DNA from: Candidatus Melainabacteria bacterium
GTDB taxonomy: Bacteria; Cyanobacteriota; Vampirovibrionia; Gastranaerophilales; Gastranaerophilaceae
Reading direction: 5' to 3'
Length of the DNA: 51,458 nucleotides
NCBI GenBank assembly: GCA_003258735.1
Contig: QHME01000014.1
Location: 1-51,458 of the forward strand
The notes below the pieces were generated by a model. It had not been told where the DNA came from and did no database searches. It saw only the letters and a list, made by a program, of their open reading frames with translations. Within the stretch, counting starts at the first letter, position 1, and the number at the start of each line of letters is the position of its first letter. The position numbers were made by a program, and so were the translations under genes. Below, piece after piece: positions 32,307 to 39,152 of this stretch.

Positions 32307-33677
32307 ATGTTTGGAGTAATATTAGCAGGCGGTTCGGGCAGTAGATTATGGCCATTGTCAAGAGAGCTATACCCAAAACAGTTATTAAACTTGTGTGCAG
32401 AAAAAAGTTTATTACAATCAACTTTTGAAATGCTTAACAAATTTATTCCTGCATCAGAAATTATAAGTGTAACAAACTCTAAACATCAAGCAAACGTAAA
32501 AATGCAACTTGGAGATTTGTGTGAATCTCCTGTAATATTGGCTGAACCTCTATCAAAAAATACCGCACCGGCTATTGCTATTTGCGTTAAATATATTTTG
32601 GAAACTTCAGACAAAGACGAAACTATTTTGGTTGTACCATCAGATTTGTTAATTAAAGAAAATGAAAAATTCAAACAAACTGTAATAAGTGCTCAAAAAT
32701 ACGTTGATGAAGGCAAAATAGTAACTTTTGGTATAAAACCAACTTATCCTGAAACAGGATTCGGATATATTCATTCAGTAGATAACAAAGTTACCAAATT
32801 CACTGAAAAACCTGATAATGAAACGGTATTGACATATTTGAAAGATGAAAATTATTATTGGAATAGTGGGATTTTTATGTTCAAAGTTTCTACAATAATG
32901 AAAGAATTAGAAACTCATTGCCCTGATATTATGAATATTCTTCAAAATATAAAATGTTCAGATAACAAAATTTCATTCACTGAATTTGACAAAATGCCAA
33001 ATATATCAATAGATTATGCACTGATGGAAAAAAGTGATAATATTGCAATGGTTGAACTTCAGTCTGATTGGAAAGACCTAGGCTCTTGGAAATCAATTTA
33101 TGAAGTTAGTCCAAAAGATGAAAATAATAATGTATTTGTCGGTCATGTTTTAGACAAAGATTCAAAAAATTCTTTTGTTTACTCTTCATCTAAACTTGTT
33201 GCAACAATAGGACTAGAAGACACTATTGTAATTGAGACAGAAGATGCAATTTTGGCTTGTAAAAAAGATAAAACCCAAGAAGTTAAACAAATTTATGAAA
33301 CATTAAAACAACAACATGACGGAACACAAAAAGTTCATAAAACTGTTTACAGACCTTGGGGATTTTACACTGTTATTGCTGAAGGTAAAGGTTTCCAAAC
33401 AAAGATTATTCACGTAAATGTCGGACAAAAACTTTCTGTCCAATCACATAATCATAGAAGTGAACATTGGGTTGTATTATCAGGCATGGCAAAAGTAGTA
33501 TTGGAAGGTAAAGACCATATTTTATCACCAGGACACAGTGTTGATATTCCGATAAAAGCCATCCATTCTTTGCAAAATCCTTTTGAAGAAGATTTGGAAA
33601 TCATTGAAGTTCAAAAAGGTGATATATTATCAGAAGATGACATCATTCGTTATGAAGATATGTATGGCAGAGCATAA
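32307..33677 (+). CDS. manC: Mannose-1-phosphate guanylyltransferase / mannose-6-phosphate isomerase
   Basis: 456 residues, the length of bifunctional ManC/AlgA/CpsB. The N-terminal nucleotidyltransferase has GVILAGGSGSRLWPLSRE and KQLL (GTP and sugar-1-phosphate binding), EPLSKNTAPAIA, VVPSDLLI (Asp metal ligand), FTEKP and YWNSGIFMF. The C-terminal cupin (about 345-456) has YRPWGFYTVI, VNVGQKLSVQSHNHRSEHWV (metal-binding His/Gln) and PGHSVDIPIKAIHSL. It makes GDP-mannose for surface polysaccharide. Strong ribosome binding site and own terminator. The GT pair at 24849 and the GT39 at 39153 are possible users of such sugars. Confidence 0.93.
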   Translation: MFGVILAGGSGSRLWPLSRELYPKQLLNLCAEKSLLQSTFEMLNKFIPASEIISVTNSKHQANVKMQLGDLCESPVILAEPLSKNTAPAIAICVKYILETSDKDETILVVPSDLLIKENEKFKQTVISAQKYVDEGKIVTFGIKPTYPETGFGYIHSVDNKVTKFTEKPDNETVLTYLKDENYYWNSGIFMFKVSTIMKELETHCPDIMNILQNIKCSDNKISFTEFDKMPNISIDYALMEKSDNIAMVELQSDWKDLGSWKSIYEVSPKDENNNVFVGHVLDKDSKNSFVYSSSKLVATIGLEDTIVIETEDAILACKKDKTQEVKQIYETLKQQHDGTQKVHKTVYRPWGFYTVIAEGKGFQTKIIHVNVGQKLSVQSHNHRSEHWVVLSGMAKVVLEGKDHILSPGHSVDIPIKAIHSLQNPFEEDLEIIEVQKGDILSEDDIIRYEDMYGRA

Positions 33678-33694
33678 ATTTTTCCAATAAAAAT

Positions 33695-33716
33695 AGCCGT
33701 GTTCTAACGGCTTTTT
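33695..33716 (+). terminator. Rho-independent terminator of manC
   Basis: AGCCGT / ACGGCT stem around GTTCTA, then TTTT. Confidence 0.8.
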
Positions 33717-33768
33717 CGGTAAAAGGTTTGTGTGTAGGAGAAAATAAAGAAAAAGAAAATGGTCTGTG

Positions 33769-33811
33769 TACATGTTATATATTCCCAAAATTTTTAAAAA
33801 AGTAACATGTA
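33769..33811. promoter_or_regulatory. Inverted repeat upstream of the GGDEF gene
   Basis: TACATGTTA (33769-33777) and TAACATGTA (33803-33811), perfect 9-bp arms 25 bp apart. It is too widely spaced for a terminator and could be an operator pair or chance in AT-rich DNA. The gap 33678-33993 holds this, the manC terminator and nothing else recognisable. Confidence 0.3.
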
Positions 33812-33993
33812 TAACACATAAGTTTTACATTACTTAATGTTTTTATAAAAATAAGAATTTTTAGACGTATAGTTTTGTAAATTTTTAGCTTAACAATTAA
33901 AGTTTTAAACAAGAATTGTCGAATATATTTTTGTGATAGAAAGAGAATTTAAATCAGCATATTTATGCTAAAGTAACTTATAAGAGGAGCTTT

Positions 33994-34647
33994 ATGGTTG
34001 AGAATTTAGAATATACAGAGTTTGATATCCCTGATACCCTGCTTGATGAAATTCAACAAAATATCGAACATATAATCCGAGATTTTGATGTTCCGGAAGA
34101 AAACAAAATGGAAGTTATCAAACAAATTAACTACATTTATACCAGAACAAAATATTTGTCTATCACAGATGAATTGACTGGTTTATCAAACAGAAGATGT
34201 TTTGATAACACTTTAGAAAAAGAGTTTCTAAGAGCTTTGCGCTACAATAACAAACTTACACTCGTAATGTTTGATATAGACCATTTTAAAACCGTTAATG
34301 ACACTTATGGACACCCATGCGGAGATTATATATTAAAAGAAGTTGCAAATGCCGCATTACAAACTTTTAGAAAAACAGATACTGTATTCAGATTTGGTGG
34401 AGAAGAATTTGTAGTAATTTTAACAGAAACAGATATAAAACAATCAGAAATTCCATTGGAGAGATTTCGCAAAACTATTGAAACACTTGATTTGACCTAT
34501 CAAAATCAACAAATAAATATTACAGTAAGCATTGGAGCTTGCCAGCTCGACCAATCTATCGGAAATAAAGAAGAATTTTTGCAAAAAGCAGATAATGCAC
34601 TTTATGACGCAAAAAATTCAGGTAGAAACAAAGTAGTATTTCTGTAA
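33994..34647 (+). CDS. GGDEF diguanylate cyclase
   Basis: 217 residues. A short N-terminal helical segment (1-55) without a recognisable sensor domain precedes a full GGDEF domain: LSITDELTGLSNRRCFDNTL, FDIDHFKTVNDTYGHPCGD and the active site GGEEF (135-139). The inhibitory site RxxD is present as RKTD (126-129), 5 residues before GGEEF, so product inhibition by c-di-GMP is expected. It should make c-di-GMP from two GTP, a signal that often controls motility and surface attachment; flagellar genes lie 12 kb downstream. GAGGAG lies before the ATG. Confidence 0.93.
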   Translation: MVENLEYTEFDIPDTLLDEIQQNIEHIIRDFDVPEENKMEVIKQINYIYTRTKYLSITDELTGLSNRRCFDNTLEKEFLRALRYNNKLTLVMFDIDHFKTVNDTYGHPCGDYILKEVANAALQTFRKTDTVFRFGGEEFVVILTETDIKQSEIPLERFRKTIETLDLTYQNQQINITVSIGACQLDQSIGNKEEFLQKADNALYDAKNSGRNKVVFL

Positions 34648-34668
34648 GCTATATTATACAAAAGATTT

Positions 34669-35346
34669 TTAATAAGGCATATCCCAATTATTTTCTTGAA
34701 TAACTGTTAAACAAGCTGTAATAAAGGTTTCAGCCTTGCATCCTGCAATAGCATCTGCCTCATTATAACCCCCACCACTCACTTGTGAATGATTCAATAT
34801 TTTACCTTTTTTTGATATATAGAACCAAAAAACATCTCGACCAATCATATTTGGTTTATCTATACCATTAATATCAATTCTAAAAATCCCAATATCTCTA
34901 TCATCACTATCTGATGGCAAACCTTTAGTTGCAACATTTGATAAACCATAAGAAATAATCGCACCGTTTTTCAAAATAATAGATCTGTTGTCACCTTCCA
35001 AATACCTTGTAGAAGCTGTATTACCACTTATTTTTTTATAAGATTCTGTCCAACAATCTGCAGCTTTTTCACAAGATTTTACAATAGGAAAATTCTTTTC
35101 AGATAAAAGTTTTGCAGGAGAATTAAAATCAGTTAAAGTCAAATCCTTTGTATTTTTTGCAATCATTTGATTATGAGCAATTTGTTGGATACCAGCAATT
35201 GTATTTTTTAATTGAAGAGTTAATTGTTTTTTCTGCAAACCTTCCATAAGAGAAGGAATAGCCATCCCTGCTAACGCACCCAATATAGCTAATGCTATCA
35301 ACAATTCTGTCAATGTAAATGCAGAAAATAACTTTTTCAATTTCAT
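34669..35346 (-). CDS. Prepilin-type N-terminal domain protein (pseudopilin-like)
   Basis: 225 residues. MKLKKLFSAFTLTELLIALA has the class III signal: basic leader, cleavage before FTLTE, Glu at +5, then a hydrophobic helix (ILGALAGMAIPSLM). The globular domain has four cysteines and the segment IDINGIDKPNMIGRDVFWF, which is shared with the pseudopilin-like protein at 10196-10978. Probably a minor pilin or type II secretion pseudopilin. No assembly genes adjacent. GAGGAT lies before the ATG on the minus strand. Confidence 0.88.
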   Translation of the reverse strand: MKLKKLFSAFTLTELLIALAILGALAGMAIPSLMEGLQKKQLTLQLKNTIAGIQQIAHNQMIAKNTKDLTLTDFNSPAKLLSEKNFPIVKSCEKAADCWTESYKKISGNTASTRYLEGDNRSIILKNGAIISYGLSNVATKGLPSDSDDRDIGIFRIDINGIDKPNMIGRDVFWFYISKKGKILNHSQVSGGGYNEADAIAGCKAETFITACLTVIQENNWDMPY

Positions 35347-35574
35347 CCAAAAATATCCTCTATAATGTATCTGATAAAAATATTATAATCTATTTTTAAG
35401 CTAAATACAACATGAATATTAAGAACAAAATATTACTAATTTTTAAAATTTTGCCTAACTCACTAATAAACTATAAAATGTTAGCATAGTATTTTAGAAC
35501 TTATATTATATATAACAAATTAATTTATATAAATATATTAATAATATTCTTCATGATAGTAGTGTTTTAATATT

Positions 35575-35748
35575 TGTAGAAAACTCTGAAAAGCTTTGCT
35601 AAATCAAACATACATGCTGTTGATAAATTGTAGAAAACTTTTGATAAATTTTAGATAAAATGTTCAAAACTAAAAAAGTTGAATATAAAAATAATAAACA
35701 TGTAGAAAACTTTTATTTTTAAACATGTTTTCTACATAGTTTTCTACA
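35575..35748. other. Cluster of five TTTTCTACA 9-mers (DnaA-box-like)
   Basis: Exact copies of TTTTCTACA: three on the minus strand (35575-35583, 35629-35637, 35701-35709), then two on the plus strand (35728-35736, 35740-35748). The 9-mer differs at one base from TTTTCCACA, the DnaA box known in cyanobacteria. TTGATAAATT also occurs twice, 22 bp apart, at 35619 and 35641. The whole gap 35347-36085 is non-coding, with the first 200 bp extremely AT-rich. A replication-origin-like or regulator-binding array are the main readings. Against an origin: there is no switch of gene strand here and no dnaA in the window. Confidence 0.55.
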
Positions 35749-35829
35749 TTGAAAAATATGGATTTTTGATTAGATTAAACAAGGCTCAAATGCTCTTGTA
35801 CTCAAATATTCAGGGGGACAATATTTTTT

Positions 35830-35889
35830 GTAGGTTGGTATAGCAATGCTGACAAAAATTTATCTGTTGGATTTACTAATCCAACCTAC
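35830..35889. repeat. Stem-loop element with GTAGGTTGG ends
   Basis: GTAGGTTGG (35830-35838) and CCAACCTAC (35881-35889) form the ends, with an inner hairpin GTTGGATT TACT AATCCAAC (35866-35885) that competes for the same right arm. It resembles the short GTAGGTTGG...CCAACCTAC intergenic repeats common in cyanobacterial genomes. Single copy in this window. Confidence 0.5.
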
Positions 35890-35896
35890 TTTATTT

Positions 35897-35947
35897 TTAA
35901 TCCCCCACCTCGAAATCAAAGATTTCGGTTCGCCCACTAGGGGTTAA
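35897..35947. repeat. Second stem-loop element
   Basis: Outer arms TTAATCCCC and GGGGTTAA (35940-35947) enclose an inner hairpin CGAAATC AAA GATTTCG (35911-35927). It directly follows the element at 35830, so the two may be one composite unit. Non-coding. Confidence 0.45.
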
Positions 35948-36000
35948 CATCACGACCTATTTATAAGTAAAAAATTTATTAATAACTTAAAATGTATGAC

Positions 36001-36030
36001 CTCAAGCCTTCCTGCCCTCTCGCCCTCAAA
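36001..36030 (+). repeat. Degenerate 8-bp tandem repeat (CCYTCYTG)n, copy 5
   Basis: CCTTCCTG, CCCTCTCG and CCCTCAAA in tandem, preceded by ATGACCTCAAG. Located 56 bp before lptB. Confidence 0.55.
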
Positions 36031-36085
36031 CTTGCATTTATTGTATTTTTTCAGTAAAATGTACCCAAGAATGTAAGGGGATAAG

Positions 36086-36811
36086 ATGAGAATTGAGGCA
36101 AAAAATCTAATAAAAATTTATGGCGACAGAAGTGTTGTTAATGATGTTTCATTCAGTATTAATAAAGGTGAAGTTGTATGTCTACTTGGACCAAATGGTG
36201 CTGGTAAAACAACAACATTTTATATGGTTGTAGGTTTGGTTAAACCGAATAAAGGTAGTATAACTTTAGATGGAGAAGAAATTTCATCTTGGCCTATGCA
36301 TATCAGAGCTAGAGCTGGTATCGGATATCTTCCGCAAGAAGCTTCAAGTTTTAGGAGTTTGTCTGTTGAGGATAACATTAAGCTTGTTCTTCAAATGAAT
36401 GATAAGTTGACTGAAGATGAAAAGAAAAAGAAACTAGAAGAACTTCTTGCTGAATTTGGTGTAGCAAGATTACGTAAAGCATCTGCTATTTCTTTGTCAG
36501 GTGGTGAAAGACGTCGTGTCGAATTAGCTAGAGCACTTGCAGCTAGTCCAGATTTTATTTTGCTTGATGAACCTTTTACAGGTATTGACCCAATTGCTAT
36601 TGGTGAAATTAAAGACAACATCAGAAAATTATCAGAAGACAAAGGACTTGGGGTATTGATTACTGACCACAATCCAAAGGCGACGTTATCTATCACTGAT
36701 AGAGCTTATGTAATTTTTGATGGTAAAATTAAAATTCAAGGTAAAAGTACAGAGGTTGCAACAAACCCTGTTGCAAAAGAATTTTATTTAGGAAAGGATT
36801 TTACTTTATAA
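36086..36811 (+). CDS. lptB: LPS export ABC transporter ATPase LptB
   Basis: 241 residues. Walker A GPNGAGKTT, Q-loop YLPQEASSF, signature LSGGERRRVELARAL, Walker B FILLDEPFTGIDP and the H-loop TDHN are intact. GIGYLPQEASSFR and the LITDHNPKATLSITDRAYVI segment are typical of LptB rather than other ABC ATPases. It powers extraction of lipopolysaccharide from the inner membrane, which marks the organism as diderm. AAGGGG lies before the ATG. The last base is shared with the start of the permease gene. Confidence 0.94.
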   Translation: MRIEAKNLIKIYGDRSVVNDVSFSINKGEVVCLLGPNGAGKTTTFYMVVGLVKPNKGSITLDGEEISSWPMHIRARAGIGYLPQEASSFRSLSVEDNIKLVLQMNDKLTEDEKKKKLEELLAEFGVARLRKASAISLSGGERRRVELARALAASPDFILLDEPFTGIDPIAIGEIKDNIRKLSEDKGLGVLITDHNPKATLSITDRAYVIFDGKIKIQGKSTEVATNPVAKEFYLGKDFTL

Positions 36812-37929
36812 TGAAGTTTAAATTTCCTCAAATAACAATTTATGATAGATATATGTTCAAACAAGTAACATTAGCATCGTTAGTTGCGATATTGCTATTT
36901 ACTATTGTTTGGATAGCACCGGAAATTTTGTTAAACACAATTAAAGGCGCATTAGCCGGTGATTATGGTTTTAAGACAGCTATTTTATTGTTGGTTTATG
37001 AATTACCTAAAATTTTAGACAAAGCGTTTCCTGTAGGTTTGTTATTAGGTACATTATTTACTTTTGATAAAATGAGTAAAGATTCTGAAATAACTATTTT
37101 CAGAGCAGTAGGGATGTCTTTTCCGAGAATTATTGCACCGGTAATTGTGTTGAGTTGTATTTTTACTTTCTTATGTTTTCTAACAGGGAATAAAGGTACT
37201 CCACTTGCCGCAGCAAAAACTATGGCTATTCGCGGAGGTGTTCGCTCTACTCAATATATATACACTCAAAAAGATAAAACAGGACACCCTTTAACGGCGG
37301 TTATTGTTTCAAAATCTTATGATAGAAAATTGAATAATGTAATTGTACTTGATTTTTCTAATCAAGTTTATCAGGATGTTCACGAGCTTTCTAATATCTA
37401 TTCTGCAAAGACAGGATATGCTTATGATGATAGATGGGAACTTTCAGATGTTTCAAATTACCAAATATCAAATGATGGGGTTTATATAAACATAAAACAT
37501 CTTGATAAAATGAATATTTTGAGCGGAGAAGCTGCGAAAAATGCTTTGACTTTGATGATGTATTCAACAATGAAAGAACGTGATATCAATAATCATGATT
37601 TGAAAAATTATGTAAGTTTATTAAAAAAAGAAAATCTTTCTGAGGAATATCATGGAACTTTGAACAAATATTTGCAAAGGTTTTTCCATCCGCTTGTTTG
37701 TATATTGTTAGCTATATTGGGATGTTTGTTAGGGTTTTCAAAACCTAGAGAACAAAGATTAGTCGGTTTTACAATAGCGATAGGTTTTATTTTTCTTTAT
37801 TATATAACTTTGCCATTCTTTGATCTTTTGGCAGAAAAAGAAATTTTATCTCCGTATATTACGTCAACTTTACCAATTATAGCTTTCAGTATTGCTATTT
37901 GTTGTTTCTACAAATCAAAGGATTTATAA
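36811..37929 (+). CDS. LptF/LptG family permease (YjgP/YjgQ)
   Basis: 372 residues. N-terminal membrane helices (VTLASLVAILLFTIVWIAP, FPVGLLLGTLFTFDKMSKDS) including the coupling region SEITIFRAVGMSFPRI, a periplasmic beta-jellyroll-like middle (about 130-250), then three C-terminal helices (HPLVCILLAILGCLLGF, VGFTIAIGFIFLYYI). This is the LptF/LptG arrangement. Only one such gene lies here, whereas the family usually works as an F/G pair; a homodimer or a second gene elsewhere are both possible. It overlaps lptB by 1 nt. Confidence 0.9.
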   Translation: MKFKFPQITIYDRYMFKQVTLASLVAILLFTIVWIAPEILLNTIKGALAGDYGFKTAILLLVYELPKILDKAFPVGLLLGTLFTFDKMSKDSEITIFRAVGMSFPRIIAPVIVLSCIFTFLCFLTGNKGTPLAAAKTMAIRGGVRSTQYIYTQKDKTGHPLTAVIVSKSYDRKLNNVIVLDFSNQVYQDVHELSNIYSAKTGYAYDDRWELSDVSNYQISNDGVYINIKHLDKMNILSGEAAKNALTLMMYSTMKERDINNHDLKNYVSLLKKENLSEEYHGTLNKYLQRFFHPLVCILLAILGCLLGFSKPREQRLVGFTIAIGFIFLYYITLPFFDLLAEKEILSPYITSTLPIIAFSIAICCFYKSKDL

Positions 37930-37930
37930 T

Positions 37931-38740
37931 ATGAAAATTTTAAAATTATTTTTATTAATGGTTATTTTTTCAACTTTTTGTCTACCTGCAAAAGCTGTCG
38001 GTGATATAAATATAGACAATGACAACGGAATTTATCATATTGTTTTAAAGGGTGAAAAAATCAAAAAGAGGATTAAATTTGTTGTATCAGAAGATTTGAT
38101 TACAAATAGAGAAGCTCACCAAAAAGGTAAAGCTGCATTGACTGTCAATGCAGGATTTTTCGACCCTAAAAATGGAAAAACAATATCTTACGTTGTGACT
38201 GATAGACTTACTGCAGCTGACCCAATGTTTAACCAAGCTTTATTAGCTAATCCGTTTTTCAGAAGAAATATGTCAAAAATTTTGAATCGTTCAGAATTTA
38301 GGGTTATGCAATGTGATAACAAATTTGAATATTCAATAGTTTCTCATAAATCAGAAGTACCTTTTGGTTGTAATGTAATTACATCTGCTCAAGGTGGACC
38401 TTTGATTTTGCCAGAATTAAGGATGGAAGAGGAAGGTTTTATTGTTAAAAATGCAGAAGGTCAAGTTATTAGAGAATCTGCATCTGTTTTGCATAAAACG
38501 TCAAGAACAATAATTGGGTTGAAAGGTAATGATGAATGTCATATTTTAATTATTACTGACGATAATCCGATGGATTTGTACGAAGTTCAAAAGTTATGTA
38601 ATGATTTGAAACTTGATAGAGCAATGGCCTTCGATGGCGGTAGTTCAACTTCTATGAATTATAAAAATCAGATTGAAGTTGTTTCAACCAAAGGAGATGG
38701 TGCAGGCAGAATGTTGAAATCATTTATGCTTGTATATTAG
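37931..38740 (+). CDS. Secreted phosphodiester glycosidase (NAGPA/DUF2233 domain)
   Basis: 269 residues from the ATG at 37931, which has AAAGGA upstream and a clean signal peptide (MKILKLFLLMVIFSTFCL..AKA, cleavage near 22); the frame is open further upstream inside the permease gene. Family marks: LTVNAGFFDPKNGKTISYVV, SAQGGPLIL, ESASVLHKTSRTIIGL and AFDGGSSTSM. Related enzymes remove N-acetylglucosamine from phosphodiesters. In an lpt operon it could edit phosphate-linked sugars on lipopolysaccharide or a cell wall polymer; that is inference. One base separates it from the permease stop. Confidence 0.85.
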   Translation: MKILKLFLLMVIFSTFCLPAKAVGDINIDNDNGIYHIVLKGEKIKKRIKFVVSEDLITNREAHQKGKAALTVNAGFFDPKNGKTISYVVTDRLTAADPMFNQALLANPFFRRNMSKILNRSEFRVMQCDNKFEYSIVSHKSEVPFGCNVITSAQGGPLILPELRMEEEGFIVKNAEGQVIRESASVLHKTSRTIIGLKGNDECHILIITDDNPMDLYEVQKLCNDLKLDRAMAFDGGSSTSMNYKNQIEVVSTKGDGAGRMLKSFMLVY

Positions 38741-38745
38741 GTAAA

Positions 38746-39045
38746 CTATTCTGTAATTGCTTTTACTAGTTTATAAATTTCTTTAATTTTGTCAGGGTTT
38801 GAATCTATTATTTCTAATGTTAATTTTTTCAAATCTTCTTTAGGTTGTAAGTGTTCAAAATTAAACATTTCACTTGGCATTATATTAAATATTTCCATTA
38901 TTTTTTCAAGATTTTCGGTAGAAGGAAAGCTATTTCCTGTTTCAATTTTTCCAAGTGAACGAATGCCAATATTTAATAATTCCGCAAGTTGTTCTTGGGT
39001 ATACCCATGTTTTTTGCGTAATAATTTATTATTGTTTTGAAAGAC
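38746..39045 (-). pseudogene. 5'-truncated XRE-family HTH regulator
   Basis: The open frame of 99 residues begins after an in-frame TAG (39046-39048) with no ATG, GTG or TTG near its beginning. It reads ...KLLRKKHGYTQEQLAELLNI, IGIRSLGKIETGNSFPSTEN and LEKIMEIFNIMPSEMF, a Cro/C1-type HTH lacking about 10 N-terminal residues, followed by a 35-residue charged tail. A perfect 12-bp palindrome CCTATTAATAGG (39045-39056) sits exactly at the break. Other frames upstream give no matching N-terminus, so a single frameshift does not explain it. Use of a rare start codon remains possible. Confidence 0.6.
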
Positions 39046-39152
39046 CTATTAATAGGTTAGTTAAACAGTTGAATAACTAAAAACTAACACAATACTAATA
39101 ATCCCATGTTTATAATATAATTATCGCAGAGTATTAATGTAGAGGGATTTGT

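Noticed and set aside
35347..36085. Firm assignment of the region as chromosomal oriC
   Set aside because: The 9-mer array is suggestive, but gene strand does not switch here, dnaA is absent and no skew was computed, so it is kept only as a candidate.
38789..39040. Plus-strand frame of 83 codons
   Set aside because: It lies opposite the truncated XRE gene, whose minus-strand translation clearly matches an HTH family; the plus frame has no family resemblance.
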